Source: Septoria linicola (taxonomy: Eukaryota > Ascomycota > Dothideomycetes > Mycosphaerellales > Mycosphaerellaceae). From it: a DNA stretch of 64,000 nucleotides. The stretch is taken from positions 2,790,001 through 2,854,000 of the forward strand of contig CP099422.1 in assembly GCA_024114885.1 (NCBI GenBank), in the 5' to 3' direction. The notes under the pieces were generated by a model that did no database searches, was not told the DNA's origin, and worked only from the letters and a program-made list of their open reading frames with translations. Shown here piece after piece: positions 31,760-43,931 of the stretch (position 1 is its first letter; every line of letters begins with the position of its first letter). The translations under genes and the position numbers were made by a program.

Positions 31760-34430
31760 GAAGATAGAGGCGAGTAAGCTAAAGAAGTATCGATTGATTA
31801 ATATAGCTTAGAAGTTTAATTAAGTTACTATAAGAGATTCGAACTTACTACTCGACGCTAAGAGTTTCTCTAAGGACTTTACTAGTTACGCGCTAGCCTC
31901 GTTAGTTAATATCTTCTCTAGATATAACTAAATCCTACTTAATAAATCCTATAGAGACCTTATAGGCTTTAATTTACTACTAGGCCTATTATAGTAGACT
32001 ACGTTACTATAAGGAGCTACGAATTCTATTACCTAGTTCGTTTATATTATTAATTAAGTACTTATAGAGTATATCTCGTATAAGGTATAGCCGTTCCTTA
32101 ATAATATTAGTATTAAAGAGCCTAAGACGAAGTATAATAGTAAAGAGGTTAAACCTAGCCTTTGCTACTACGTTATTAAATATATTATAGCTATAGACGA
32201 CGTTCTCTATAATATAGAACGAGCTAATATAACTATAGCTTTTAATAAGCTATAGCTCTATTACAAATAACTAGTAATCGTTAGTTACCTTACTAGTATC
32301 GATAGTCGCTATCTAGACTTCGCGAGAGTAGCGAAGATTAAGAAATAACTAACTCTAGAGAATTAGAAGGAGGTTCGAATCTTCCTCGGCGTAGTTACGT
32401 ACTACTACGTCTAGGTTAAAGGTTTTACGATTATCCTTACTCTACTCTTTAAACTCTTATAGAAGGATACTAAGTTTTAATAGACTACTAAATACTAACT
32501 AGCTAAAGACGTCGTCTTAAAGGCACTAGTTTTAGCTCTAGCTCTAGTTACTCTTAACTATAGAGAAGAAGTAGGACTTATTATCGTAGGCGTAGATTCG
32601 AGCGGTAAAGGCTAGAGATATACGCTTTCCTAATATAATCGAGACGAGCTACTTCTCTACTATCTAGTCCGATATAAGTCTAGCCTATTTAACCTAGTAG
32701 AGGTTAAGTATAATACTAGAAAGCGCGAATACCTTAGTATACTAAAGGTATTAAAGAAGCTAAAACTATAGCTATTTAGAGTATACTTTTAGCTAGAGAT
32801 TAATATAAATACTCTCGTTTACTAGCTTAATAAGGCTACCTCTAATTTACTAAATATAGTAATAACGCGCTAGCTAGTATAGATCTACCTCTTCGACTTT
32901 AACGTTATATATATTCCTAGTAAGAAGTATATAGCTCTAGATTCTTTATCGAGGAAGCCTACTACGCCTAAAGATATAGAGGCTATAGAATAGGAAGAAG
33001 ATATAGATCTAATAATTAATAAGTAATTCTTCGATATCTTTTACGTTAACGCTTTCTCTATATAGGTAATTTAGAGCGAGCTATCTATAATTAATAGAAT
33101 CTACTCTTAGGAGTTAATAAATATCGCTTTCGTACTTATATAGATATAAAGACCTAAGGGAGTTTCTAATAACGAGTATAAGCGGTTAAGAAAGAAGTAT
33201 CGACTATTTTATATTAAAAATAACTAGCTCTAGCGCTAAGAGCGAGTAGCTAGACCCTTATAGCGAGTTATTAATAAACCTAAAGCGCGAGCTCGTATTA
33301 TTAAGGTATACTATTATAAGAACGGTTATCGTAGCGCTAAATAGACGTATAATCTTATCTAGAAACGATAGTAGTAGGATAGAGTTTAGGTTTAAATCTC
33401 GCTCGCTATTTAGTAATATACTATTTATAGTCTTTAATATAGGAGATAGATACCTAGAGAGCTATAAATCCTACTCTAAGTTATAGTCGGCTAGTAGTAG
33501 TATATCGATAGCTTATATATCTCGAAGAACTATTCGTTAATAGTTATACGCGAATCTCTATCGCGCTAGCTAGAAGTACGTATATTCTAGTACCTAGTAA
33601 AGAGTATCTTCTTAGTATAGATAGTAAGGTTTATATAGGAAGAGATCTTTTACTAGTAGGGTACCGCTATAGAAGTTATCCTCGATAACTATAAGACTAA
33701 CCTTAGTAATATAGAGAAGCTACTACTATCGTATAGTATTAAACGTATTAATATTTCGCTATACTACTCTTAGTCTAACGCTATCGTTAAAGTCGGCTAT
33801 AAGACAATATTAGATACTTACTTAAAGCTCTCTAATAGTAGCCTTTATACGATTCGTAACTATATTCTAGTAGTTCTATAGGTAGAGAGAACGATAATAG
33901 TCTCTACTACTAGTCTAATACTATTAGAGGTAATAATTAAACGTAATATAGTACTACTAATCGAGCTAGAATACTATACCTTCTAGATTATAGATTAGGG
34001 TAAGGTTAAGACTAGAATAGAGCTTCTTACGATTCGAGCTTAAGCTCTAGAAGCTATAGAAACGACTATAGAAGAAGAATAGCTACGTTAATAGCGTCTT
34101 CGAGAATAGAACAAGGCGTACTTCGATAAATATCGCTATATAGACCTTACTATACTAAAGGAAGAAGATCTCGTATTAGTATACCGCTCTAAGTTAAAAA
34201 CTAGCTTCTCTTATAAGCTTACGTTTAGGTAGAAAGGCTTTTTTAGGATATCTAACGTATTATAGAAAAGTATATTATATAAACTTAAGGAACTAGATAG
34301 CTCTAAGCGAGAGTATATCTATAAGAGAATAGACTTTAAGAAATATACCTTTCTATAAGAAAACCTAAAGCTAGTTCTAGATTAGGTTAAACTAGAAGAA
34401 GTACTACTACTAATAGAGAAGGTTATAGAA
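31760..34430 (+). pseudogene. Gypsy 1 reverse transcriptase, RNase H and integrase (decayed)
   Basis: Reading TAG/TAA as lost Gln/Trp, the plus strand gives KKYRLINIA near 31.78 kb (RT fingers) and L*GATNSIT near 32.02 kb (from LPQGATNS, the Gypsy RT palm). RNase H start IVGVDSSGKG lies near 32.58 kb and a pattern like FDFNVIYIPSKK near 32.9 kb. An integrase stretch NISRYYSQSNAIVKVG lies near 33.76 kb, and the tail typical of fungal Gypsy pol (EEDLVLVYRSKLK ... LTFR*KGFF) near 34.17 kb. No catalytic domain is likely to function. Confidence 0.85.
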
Positions 34431-35949
34431 CTAGGCCTTCTACCTAGGTACAAGTATCTATAGATCTTTATTAGTAAGCTATTAGTAATAACTTAAGAAG
34501 AAAGGAAGAGTTATATACGCTAGCTACTAATAGAGCTTAAAGAAGAAGTAGAAGACTTAGTAAGCTAAAGGCTAAAGCTAGCCTAGTAGAGCTAAAGATT
34601 TAGAAATTCGATAGGCGATACTTAATTAGAGATATAAGCTAAGATCTAGCTACTAAAGCCTAGCCTCTACTATAAAAAGAGCTAATCTTCTTAAGATTAT
34701 ACTATCTCGAGCGCTTCTTTTTATTCCTAGAGCTACTATCGAGCTCTAATCTAACCTTCTCGAGCGCTTCTCTTAGTCCTAAAGCTACTATTAAGCTCTA
34801 ATCGGAGCTTCCTAAGCTTATAATTTACTAGACTAGTAGAAATCTAGCTAAATCTTAACTATTCTAAGTACTTCTTTTATTCCTAGAGCTACTATCGAGC
34901 TCTAATCTAAGCTTCCTAAGCTCCTCTTTTACTAGATTAGTAAGAATCTAGCTAATCCTAACTATCCTAACGCTGTTTTCTATAGCTAAGATAAGTATCT
35001 ATATAGCTAGTTACTTCTTTAAGCTTAACTTTTAAGTATAGATTCTATATCTACTAGTTAACCTACTATCCTACTCCTTTTTCTAAGTCTTAAGCCTACT
35101 ATCGCTATAAAAGTTAGCTATTCTAAGCTACTTTCTACTACTAGGTCTTAAAATCTAAGCTAGACCTATAATCCTAAAGCTCTTTTCTACTAGCGATTTC
35201 TATAGTTAGTACTACGATCTGTCTTCCTAGAGCTCTTTTCTATTACTAATTAGTAAAGTAAGATAATGATTTTCTATCCTAAGGATCTTTCTACTAATAA
35301 TTTTCGCCTAACTAAAGAAATTACTAAAAATATTAGTTTCTAGTAGAGAATTCTTAAAGTTTAAGGTTTTTCGGCCTATATAAAGGTAGAGAAGCTTAAA
35401 TCTTTAGTAATAATAGCTCTAATAGCTCCTTTCTAGCTATTAATTATAGCGCTAGTAGTCTCTTATAATATAGAAAGCGCGATCTAGTAAGTCGACTAGG
35501 TATACGAAAAATAAGACTCTTTTAAGTTAGTAGAGGTAACGACGATAGTATCTAAGTCTTAGTCCTTATTAGCGATAGTAAGATATATACTATAGTAGTT
35601 AGTAGTAGCGTTAGTAGTATACGACGACTATAGAAGCGTTAAAGTAAAGTAAACTTTTAGTTATCTTTTTAAATAATAACTAAAACCTTACGTAACTAAG
35701 CCTCGCGTATAGACCCTTGATCCTAATAGTAGTTACGCTACTACGATAAGGTATATAATTAGACTACTTTTACGCTCTAAACGATCTCTTCTTCCTTATT
35801 AACTATTAATTAGTTACTATAGAGCCTTACTTCTATTAAGTTTAGTTCTTATCTTTCGTTACTATCTAGTAACGCTATATAGCTGTTTATATACGTAAGT
35901 AGTAACGAATATAATAGAAAACTCTTTAACTAGTTACGCGCTCGACCCT

Positions 35950-38900
35950 CCTCGCTATTTAAGTTACTTATTACTAGTTACGCGCTTTATATCGCTCTAA
36001 GCTACTAATACGACTAATTAAAGACGTTCTCTTTCTCTATTATATATAAAGAATAAGACTTCCTCTTTCTAGCGTTCTTTAACGCCTAAACGCTCGTTAA
36101 GACTAGTACTTTCGCCTTCTATCTCGCCTATTCGAAGTCTTATATAAGAACTACCTAGATAAGATTCTCTAAAGAAATAATAAAAGATAGCTTCTTTAAG
36201 TTCTATATAAGGTATAGCGCTTGCTCGTACTAATCGCGAAGGCTCTCTCGTTAGTTTCTAGCTTTTAAGTAGACCTCTTACTAGTATAACGAACCTTAAT
36301 AACGCTACTAAAGCTATTCTATTACTAGAAACGCTATAAGAATAGGAGAAGAGTATCGACTTAGTACTTAAGTAAGTCGAGGAAGTAAACGTTAGAATAA
36401 AGATTAGTATATTTAATTTCTTTAAACGTCTCTTAGCTAAGATTTTACTAAAGTACCTTAACGCGTAGAGCGTAAAGCGCGATAATATAAAGAAGATATA
36501 CTAAGAAGGCCGAGACTTAGTAAAAGAGAGAAACTTAATCTAGTAGTAGCTACGTATAGAGTTTAGGTACGAGTAGAACTTCCTCTTCCTTAACTAAGTC
36601 TTATATAATAAAGAGATACTTAGGAACCTTTATTAATAGTTAAATAAGTATAAGGGCGTCTTTAAAGAGAGCGAGCCTAAAGACTAGGTTTTCTTAGTAT
36701 AGTAAAAGTAAGATTATTTCTATTAGTAGATAGCGAATATATTCTCTCGTAGCTAGTATTTTTAGTTATAGAGAAGTAAGAAGACTCCTAGCTTATAAGA
36801 CTTAGGCTTTATTAATACGAACCTAGATAGGAGACGCTACTAGAATAAGTTTAAAAAGAAGCTCTTATAGGTCGACGTGTTTAGCTATAAGATAAGAGAA
36901 GTATACCTAGAGGCGAGCTATAGACTTAATTAGTATAGATTTATAGTTAAGCTTACTAAAGAAGAGGCCTTCGAAGAACTAACCTATATATTTCCGATAG
37001 TAGAGAGATAGTCTTTAATATCCTATAGACTATTACCTCCTTCTAGAAATCTAAGATCTAATAGACGACCCTCCTCCTCTACGCCTAAGAGCCTATCCTT
37101 ATCTAGTCCTACTCGAAACTCTAGTTAAGAAGAAGAAGGTAGCCTACTTACGACTCTAGAGCCTTGTCCTAGAGATTCTATATCGCTTAGTACTATATAG
37201 AGGCTAAAAGCTTAGTTAGAGAAGTTAACGCTAAGCTCTACGAAGAAGCCTATACCTATCTTTCGTAAAAGTAGAAGGCTTACTAGAATTTACGCTAGAG
37301 AAACTATTATTACCTCGATCGAAACTTCTCTTATACTAAGTACTTTAGGTAATAGCGATCCTACGTAAGACTAAGTTTTACTTACGACGAAGCTACTACT
37401 AGATCTATAACGCCTATCGCTAATCGTACTAGAAGATAATAGTAGAATTAAGCTAGAGAGCGACTTAGAGCCTAATCTACGCTACTAGGCTTATATAAAG
37501 GATAGTATTACCTCTAAAGTCTACTACTATATAATCGTTAATAGAGCTCTTAAAGAAGTCGATAATATCTAGGAGAAGAAGAAAGTAGCTAAGAGCTACG
37601 CTTTAATTAATATTCTTCTATACCTTAGCTAGCCTTTTTATAAAGAATATATAGCTAAGATAGGTAATACTATAAGTTTAAAGCTACTAAAGACAGCTAA
37701 TATAACGTATACTCTCTACTAGCGTATTATTTAGATAGGTAGTATAGCCGATCTCTAAGCTCTTATCGCCTAGAATACTTAAAACTAGATATAGTTTAAG
37801 CTAGAAGCGAATACTTTCTTCTCTAAGCCTATAGGATATACTCGTCGTAGTAAGAAAAGTACTAATACTTAGGAGCTAGAGGATAATATTAACGCTCTAA
37901 TACGTAAGATAGGTAGAAGCTACCTCGGACCCTTTTAGTTCTTCGCGACTAAAGTAGACTTGAAGGTTACTTCTAATATCTATTAGAAGGCTTAGGAGCT
38001 CTTAGACTACGACGCTAATAAGAGTACCTAGACTAACTATAGCTTCCTCTTTTATTCTCTTTCTACTAGAGGCCTATTTTAGATCCTAGACTCTTTACTT
38101 AAAGCTATATAGTATAAGTTTATAGTATATCGATAGTATAATATAGCTATTAGTTAGTATAGTTAGTCTCGTAGTATATAGTACTCGCTATCCTAATAGC
38201 TTCTTTACTAATATCCTTTACTATAGCTATACTAGCTAGTTACTACTCTATATACGACTATTAAGTACGTAGCCTACCTATCTACTACCTTTTATATCTT
38301 CGACGATAAGGCTAGTTCTAACTACTTTAACGGTTTCTAGTATATCGCCTTAAACGAGAATATACTACTTAAGAAGAAGAGGCTTAATTAGGTTTAATTT
38401 ACGATCTCTCTAGACGATACTAGCGATAGAGAACGACTTTTACTAACCTTAGACACGATTAGTAATAGGCTCTTTAACCCTAAGGAGGTAAAGTAGCTAG
38501 CGAGGCGTATTATCGCTAATAAGTAAAGCTATAGTATAGGCTTCGTCGAGACTATACCTCTAGTAATTACTAACGAAATAAAAGCTAATCTTAAGCTTAG
38601 TTAGAAGAATCCTTATACTAATATAGGCTCGCTAGTTATTTCGTACTCCTACCTCCCTTAGTAGTATACTCGTATAGACGAAGAGTATCGTATAATTCTA
38701 ATAATGTTCCTAGCCTACTCTAATAGTTAAGTATTAGATAAGTTACCTAATAGTAATCGTATTAACGTTTCTATAGTCTATAGCGTATATCTCTATCGCG
38801 AGCGAATACTCTTTATAGCTTTAGGTACTATATACCCTATACGAGTAATAAAACCTTTCGCTACTAAGGTACTTCTAACCGGCCTAGGCTCGATTTCTAA

Positions 38901-39200
38901 TACCTTAGTAGGCCGAGTTCTATAGACAGATTAGGTAGTAAGTATAGAGATAAAGAAGCTCTTTAGTATAAGTAAGAAGAAGTTTAAGGCCTATATAGCT
39001 AAATAGTAGACTATAGCTAAAGCTTAATTCGATACTATCTATACTATAGCTATAGATATTAAGGAGCATATATTTAGTAAAGCTAGCTTTATAAGCGTAG
39101 ATAGTAACTTAGAAGTACTAGTATCGAAGAAGAGAGAGGCTATTCCTAAGAAGATCTCTAAGAATATAGTAGAAGAGTAGCGTCTAGCGAATAATAATCG
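35950..39200 (+). pseudogene. Gypsy 1 extra ORF downstream of pol, family unknown
   Basis: One frame (codons starting at positions equal to 1 modulo 3) stays meaningful from at least 36376 to about 39190, roughly 935 codons, interrupted only by TAG/TAA. It may start near 35.95 kb with a Ser/Pro/Arg-rich part. Readable patches include FIVKLTKEEAFEELTYIFPIV near 36.95 kb, a Pro/Ser-rich linker near 37.05-37.1 kb, KVYYYIIVNRALKEVDNI near 37.53 kb, RIDEEYRIILIMFLAYSN near 38.68 kb and an acidic/basic end near 39.1 kb. No membrane segment or known domain is evident. It sits where an env or transduced gene would lie, but nothing supports calling it env. Confidence 0.55.
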
Positions 39201-39369
39201 GATCTAAGAAGATATTTTTAGTAGTTATTATTAGAAAAGGTAACTATTTAATAGGCCTCTAATTAAAAGTTTAATAGACTTTAATAGGAAACCTAGTTAA
39301 CTTTAAGTAATTCTAAGTAAGATCTATAGGTAGTTAGGTATCTAGTTAGATACTAAGAAAGAGAGGATT

Positions 39370-39644
39370 AGTAAGATAAAGGCCTACCTATATACTATAC
39401 TTAGTAGTTTTAGTATAAAAGTAAGGTAGTAGCTCGTTTCTAAGATAGTAATATTTACTCTACTTAATTAATTTAATGTCCTATAGTCCTAGTATAGGCT
39501 CTTAGTCCTAGGACTACTATTTTAAGCTCGTTACTACTAGTTAATATACGTATTATAAGACTATTACTCTCTAAATAGGTCTTGTTCTATAGCGACTACT
39601 CTTATACCTATCTAGGAGGTTAGTATTAGAGTAGTTATTATCTA
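39370..39644 (+). repeat. Gypsy 1 3' LTR (275 bp)
   Basis: Partner of 26415-26689, same length. It is followed by TTATT, the second copy of the target-site duplication, and then by Copia RT sequence. Confidence 0.9.
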
Positions 39645-42600
39645 TTATTATCTAAATCCTATTCCTTTTAGCTTTAATATATATAGCTAATTCTAGTCTC
39701 TTATAGCTTACTTTAGCCTATAGAGACTTCTTAGAACTTATAAGACTATACTAGTTAGTAGGTTAATACCTAGTAGTAGGATTATATAGATATTCTTATA
39801 TAGAGTACTCTCTATAAATATATTATTTATATCTACTTAGTATAGAACTAGGTCCTTCTTATAGACTATAGCTATAAATCCTCTTAGAGTATCCTACCTA
39901 ACTATAAAGGTAAAAGTTTCTATATAGTCTATTTTATACTTTTAGAAGAACTCTCTTATAACTAGTCTTACTTTAAACTTTTTAATAGTACTACTAAGTT
40001 TTCTCTTAATATTAAAGATCTATCTTAAGGTAACTAAGTTAGCCTCTTTTAGTAAGACTACTATAGTCTAGGTATTATTACTTATAAGTATATCTAGCTC
40101 CTTCTAAATAGCTTTTTACTAGAGATAACTCTATTTAGGATTACTTACTACTTTCTTATAGTTTTTTAAGATTAGAACCTTCTATTTATATATTCCTACT
40201 TCTTTAGTAGTAGAGAATATAATCTCTTTAACTTTCTCTAAGAATTCTAGGTCTTATAGGATATCTAGGTTAATAGAGCTTATAGCTAAGAAGAAAGCCT
40301 AATACTCTAGAAGTATTTTCTTATCTAGCTAACTATTCTAATCTAGCTTAAGCCTAATTAGTTTTAGCTTCTAGTTAAATCTATTAAGTTCTTAGAATAC
40401 TTTCCTCTTTCTAAGAGTTTATTTTAGAGCTATCTACTCCTAATCTATCTCTATAGTTTCTTAGATAGAATTCTTAGATTCTTTTTTAACTTTTTTTTAG
40501 TTTAGGAATTTTCTATACTCTCTTATATCTTCTAGTAGAGATAGAAGTTATATAAAGAGTTTCTTTCCTTTCTAAACCTATACTAATAGCTAAGAGAGAG
40601 AAGGCTTCTACTAGCTTAGATTAGAGATACCTAGAGTACTCTTACTAGCTTATAGAGTAGGCTAGCTAATAGTTCTTAGCCTTCTAATAGGTCTTCTTTC
40701 TAGAGCTAAACTAGGAAGATTCTTAATCTTAATATTTAAGTCTAATTCTCTACCTAGCTTATCTTTAAAGAAGATTATATTAGTATACTATTTAATAGCC
40801 TTTATATCTAGCTCCTAGAACTTCTATATCTTTACTATATTATTATAGTACCTAATAAATATAGTATCCTTTCCTCTATTTATTAGTTTATTACTCCTTA
40901 CCTACTAAGGCTATACTCTTATATCTATATATACTATAGCTCTATATCTCTATACCTTAAGGTAGGAGACTATTAGTTTAATCTTATTAAAAGCTTTATT
41001 AGGTAAGAGCTTAAATCTCTTAATATTAGATCTATTTAGGAGCTTGTTCCTTATATATACCTATACTTTAAGAGCTTCTAGCTAAAACTTAATAGGTATC
41101 TTACTCTCTTTAAGTATTACTCTAATAGAGGCCTTTAATATTTAGATAGACCTCTTAATTACTCTATTCTAGAGTAAATTATAGACCTTAGTTAGCTTAA
41201 GAGTAATTCTAAAGTCTTTCTCTTACTATTTAATTAAAGTAGTAATTTCTCTAGTATTATTAGCTCTTATAGACTTAAGAAGTACTACTAACTACCTTTC
41301 TATCTTAATCCTCTAGTTCTAAAGAGTAGTTAGTATATCTAATCTAGCCTTAAGTAGAAATACCTATTTCTTTCTTAAGAAGTTATTAATAATCTTAAGC
41401 TACTATATAAAACCTTTTACTAATAATAGTAATAGTCTATAGATATCTACTAATATAAGAGCTAATCTTTTAGGTCTTCTCTTAATAGACTTACCTAGGT
41501 ATTTCTTTATCTTACTTATTATATAGATCCTATACTTATACTCTTTCTAGTTAGGAATTAGAATTCTTTCTTTTAGGTTAGTAACTTTATAAAGGTTTAA
41601 GAGTAACTCTCTTCTAAAGTATATAAATCTTCTATACTATAGCTTCTACTATTTTAGATCCTTCTCTAATAGAGTAGTATAGGTATTTTTAACCTCTATA
41701 GGATTATATAGTAAGTAATATAACTTTTCCTATAAGAGAGATAATATCTTACTAATAAATAGAATACCTCTAACTAGCTTAGTCTTTATAACTATTTAAC
41801 TATCTAGGAAGGTAAGAGTAAAATTAGGCTTTTAGACTCTAAATTACTTACTAAACTAATCCTATAATATAAGATTTACTCTAAGATTAGAAATAAGTAG
41901 TACTCTATTAAGTAGAACTTCTCCTTCTAAGATTTCTTTTATCTATACTAGTCTAGAGTAGGTTATATAGAAGTATCCTCCTTCTACCTTAATCTATACT
42001 TTCTTTCTTAGTAGCTTTACTAATCTAAAGAAGGATAGTTAGTTAGTTATATAGGATAAGGTATAGAAATCTAAGAGCTATTCTTAGAGTAATAACTTGT
42101 CTTTAGCCTTAATTATAGAATAGGCTAACTTATCTTAGTTATTATCTTCTAATAGGGAATTATTATTACTTCTAGAACTAGAATAAGTTCTAGAATTAGA
42201 ACTAGAACTAGACTCCTAAGCTAAAAATCTTTTCTTTAGAAGCTTTCTAGACTTTTCTATCTTCTAAAGCTACTTACCTATTCTCTAGATAGTCTTCTTT
42301 AGCTTATTATATAATAATAACTTATAGATAGCTTTCTTAATATATCTAGTATTCCTTAGTAAAAAGGATCTTCTAATCCTTCTTCTAAGAAATAATTCCT
42401 AAGGATTCTTCTAGTTCTTAGTACTATTTCTTTACTAGGATAGTTTCTTAGTAGTAGAGAGGTTAGGATAATCTTTTAACTAGTACTTCTCTTTCTTATA
42501 GAGCTAGTATATTAGTAGGGACTTTCTTTAATAGAGCTATCTAGGATAGAATATAGCTAAACCTATATCTATCTTATCTAGATTATCTCTTACCTCTTAG

Positions 42601-43654
42601 GACTTAAATAGAAGAAGAATAGTATCTATATCTAAAAATAGTTAGGTTATAATAGTATTCTTAGCTACTTAGTATAATATAGGTAGAGACTATAAGAGAT
42701 ATTTTAGCCTTTTCTCTTAGCTCTAGTAGTAAGAAGCTTTCTAAAGATTAATCTTAGTAATCCTCTTACCTAGGCCTCTAAGGTATCTCTATACTTCTCT
42801 AATTATCTTATTAGGTAATATCCTATATATAATAAACTACTTAATTAGACCTATAGTATAGGACTTTAGGACTCTATTATACTTATTCTAGAGAATTACC
42901 TATATCTTAGCTACTAGTATAGTAATATACTATATCTCTAGCTCTATCTTATTATCTTTACTAATACTATATCTAATACTAAACCTATATACTATATTAT
43001 CTTTTAAGAAGTATTGATTCTAAGTAATATATATCTAGAGACTAGTATCCTACTAAACTATATATAAGTTCTCTTTAATAATTAGTTAGCTAATTACCTA
43101 GAACTAGTCCTTTTCTTCTAGCTTATCTATCTATAGCTTAAACTATTTCTTCTAGTTAGTTCTATCTAGGATTAGAATCCTTTAGCTCTTCTTGTCCTCT
43201 TAGTCTATTATAGAAATAGGTAAATAGAATAAATAATTAGTAGAATACTTTAGACTAGCTAAGGATTCTAGAGAAGAGTAATTTCTTATAGTAGAGAGAC
43301 TAGCTCTAAGGGATAAAGATTCCTCGTATTTAGGAAATTACTAAGACTTAGATCTTTCTCTCTTAGTAGAGTTTCTATTACTAGGTAGTAGGAAGGCTAA
43401 GTAGCCTCTTCTAACTCTAGTAATACTAGGTATAATAATAGAGAACTAGGTAGGTATTAATAAAGTAGAAATATACTACTATCTTATAGAGATCTTTACT
43501 AACTTATATACTACTAGGTATAAACTAGCTTCGTTAGTAATATAGTTAGAGAAACTTCTAGGCTCTAAATGTTTTCTATAAACTATAAGAGATATAAGTA
43601 ACTTATACTAATATAGGTTACTCCTATTTAGTATATAAACCTAGGCTTATAACC

Positions 43655-43931
43655 TATTAAAAGTAGAGAGCGTATTATATACTATATAATATTAAGAAGA
43701 GTATAGCGTAGTAAAGAAGAATAGAGAATTAATCTTAAACTAACTTATATATATAGTATAGTAGTAATATACTAGAAACTAAATATAAAGTTAATTAAGT
43801 TTATTATCTAAGAAGAGAAGAAAGAGAAGTAAGATATACCTCTTACTAAGCCTTAGGTAGATACCTTAGATATCTAGAACTATACTTAGATACCTATGTC
43901 TAGACTAACTATCTAGGATATATTCTTAATA
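43655..43931 (-). repeat. Copia A right LTR (277 bp)
   Basis: Same length and ends as 24394-24670. Because the element is on the minus strand this is its 5' LTR. The adjacent sequence to the left should hold the primer-binding site; no tRNA match was claimed because RIP has altered it. Confidence 0.88.

Larger units (their letters stand above)
26415..39644 (+). mobile_element. Gypsy 1, 13.2-kb LTR retrotransposon inserted in Copia A
   Basis: Two 275-bp LTRs (26415-26689 and 39370-39644) differ at about eight sites, all transitions. A 5-bp duplication TTATT (26410-26414 and 39645-39649; a one-base shift is possible) flanks the element. Removing the element plus one TTATT restores the Copia RT frame. 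On the plus strand, decayed frames show a gag-like capsid region (about 27.8-29.3 kb), a possible aspartic protease (SLIDKRAK at about 29.88 kb, from an IDSGA-type site), reverse transcriptase, RNase H and integrase, then a separate long ORF (about 36.0-39.2 kb) before the 3' LTR. The length is about twice that of usual fungal Gypsy elements. Confidence 0.88.
24394..43931 (-). mobile_element. Copia A, complete LTR retrotransposon split by Gypsy 1
   Basis: LTRs of identical length (277 bp) lie at 24394-24670 and 43655-43931, both bounded TA...TA. They are flanked by the 5-bp direct repeat TCCTA (24389-24393 and 43932-43936). Without the Gypsy insertion the element is about 6.3 kb. The minus strand encodes, right to left, an integrase core at about 41.0-41.3 kb (pattern LKSIRANNTREI ... 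NRVIKRS) and the N-terminal RT at about 39.65-40.0 kb (pattern ETFTFIVR*DTLRGFIAIV ... VDINNIFIE). The RT catalytic box follows at about 26.33 kb (LIYINN, from YVDD), with RNase H to about 24.9 kb. The pol frame is contiguous across the Gypsy insertion once one target-site copy is removed. CpG is almost absent here, unlike in the Gypsy elements. Dead by RIP. Confidence 0.9.

Noticed and set aside
35950..39200. Calling the extra Gypsy 1 ORF an env gene
   Set aside because: It has the right position, but no signal peptide, transmembrane segment or fusion-like feature is visible in the decayed sequence.
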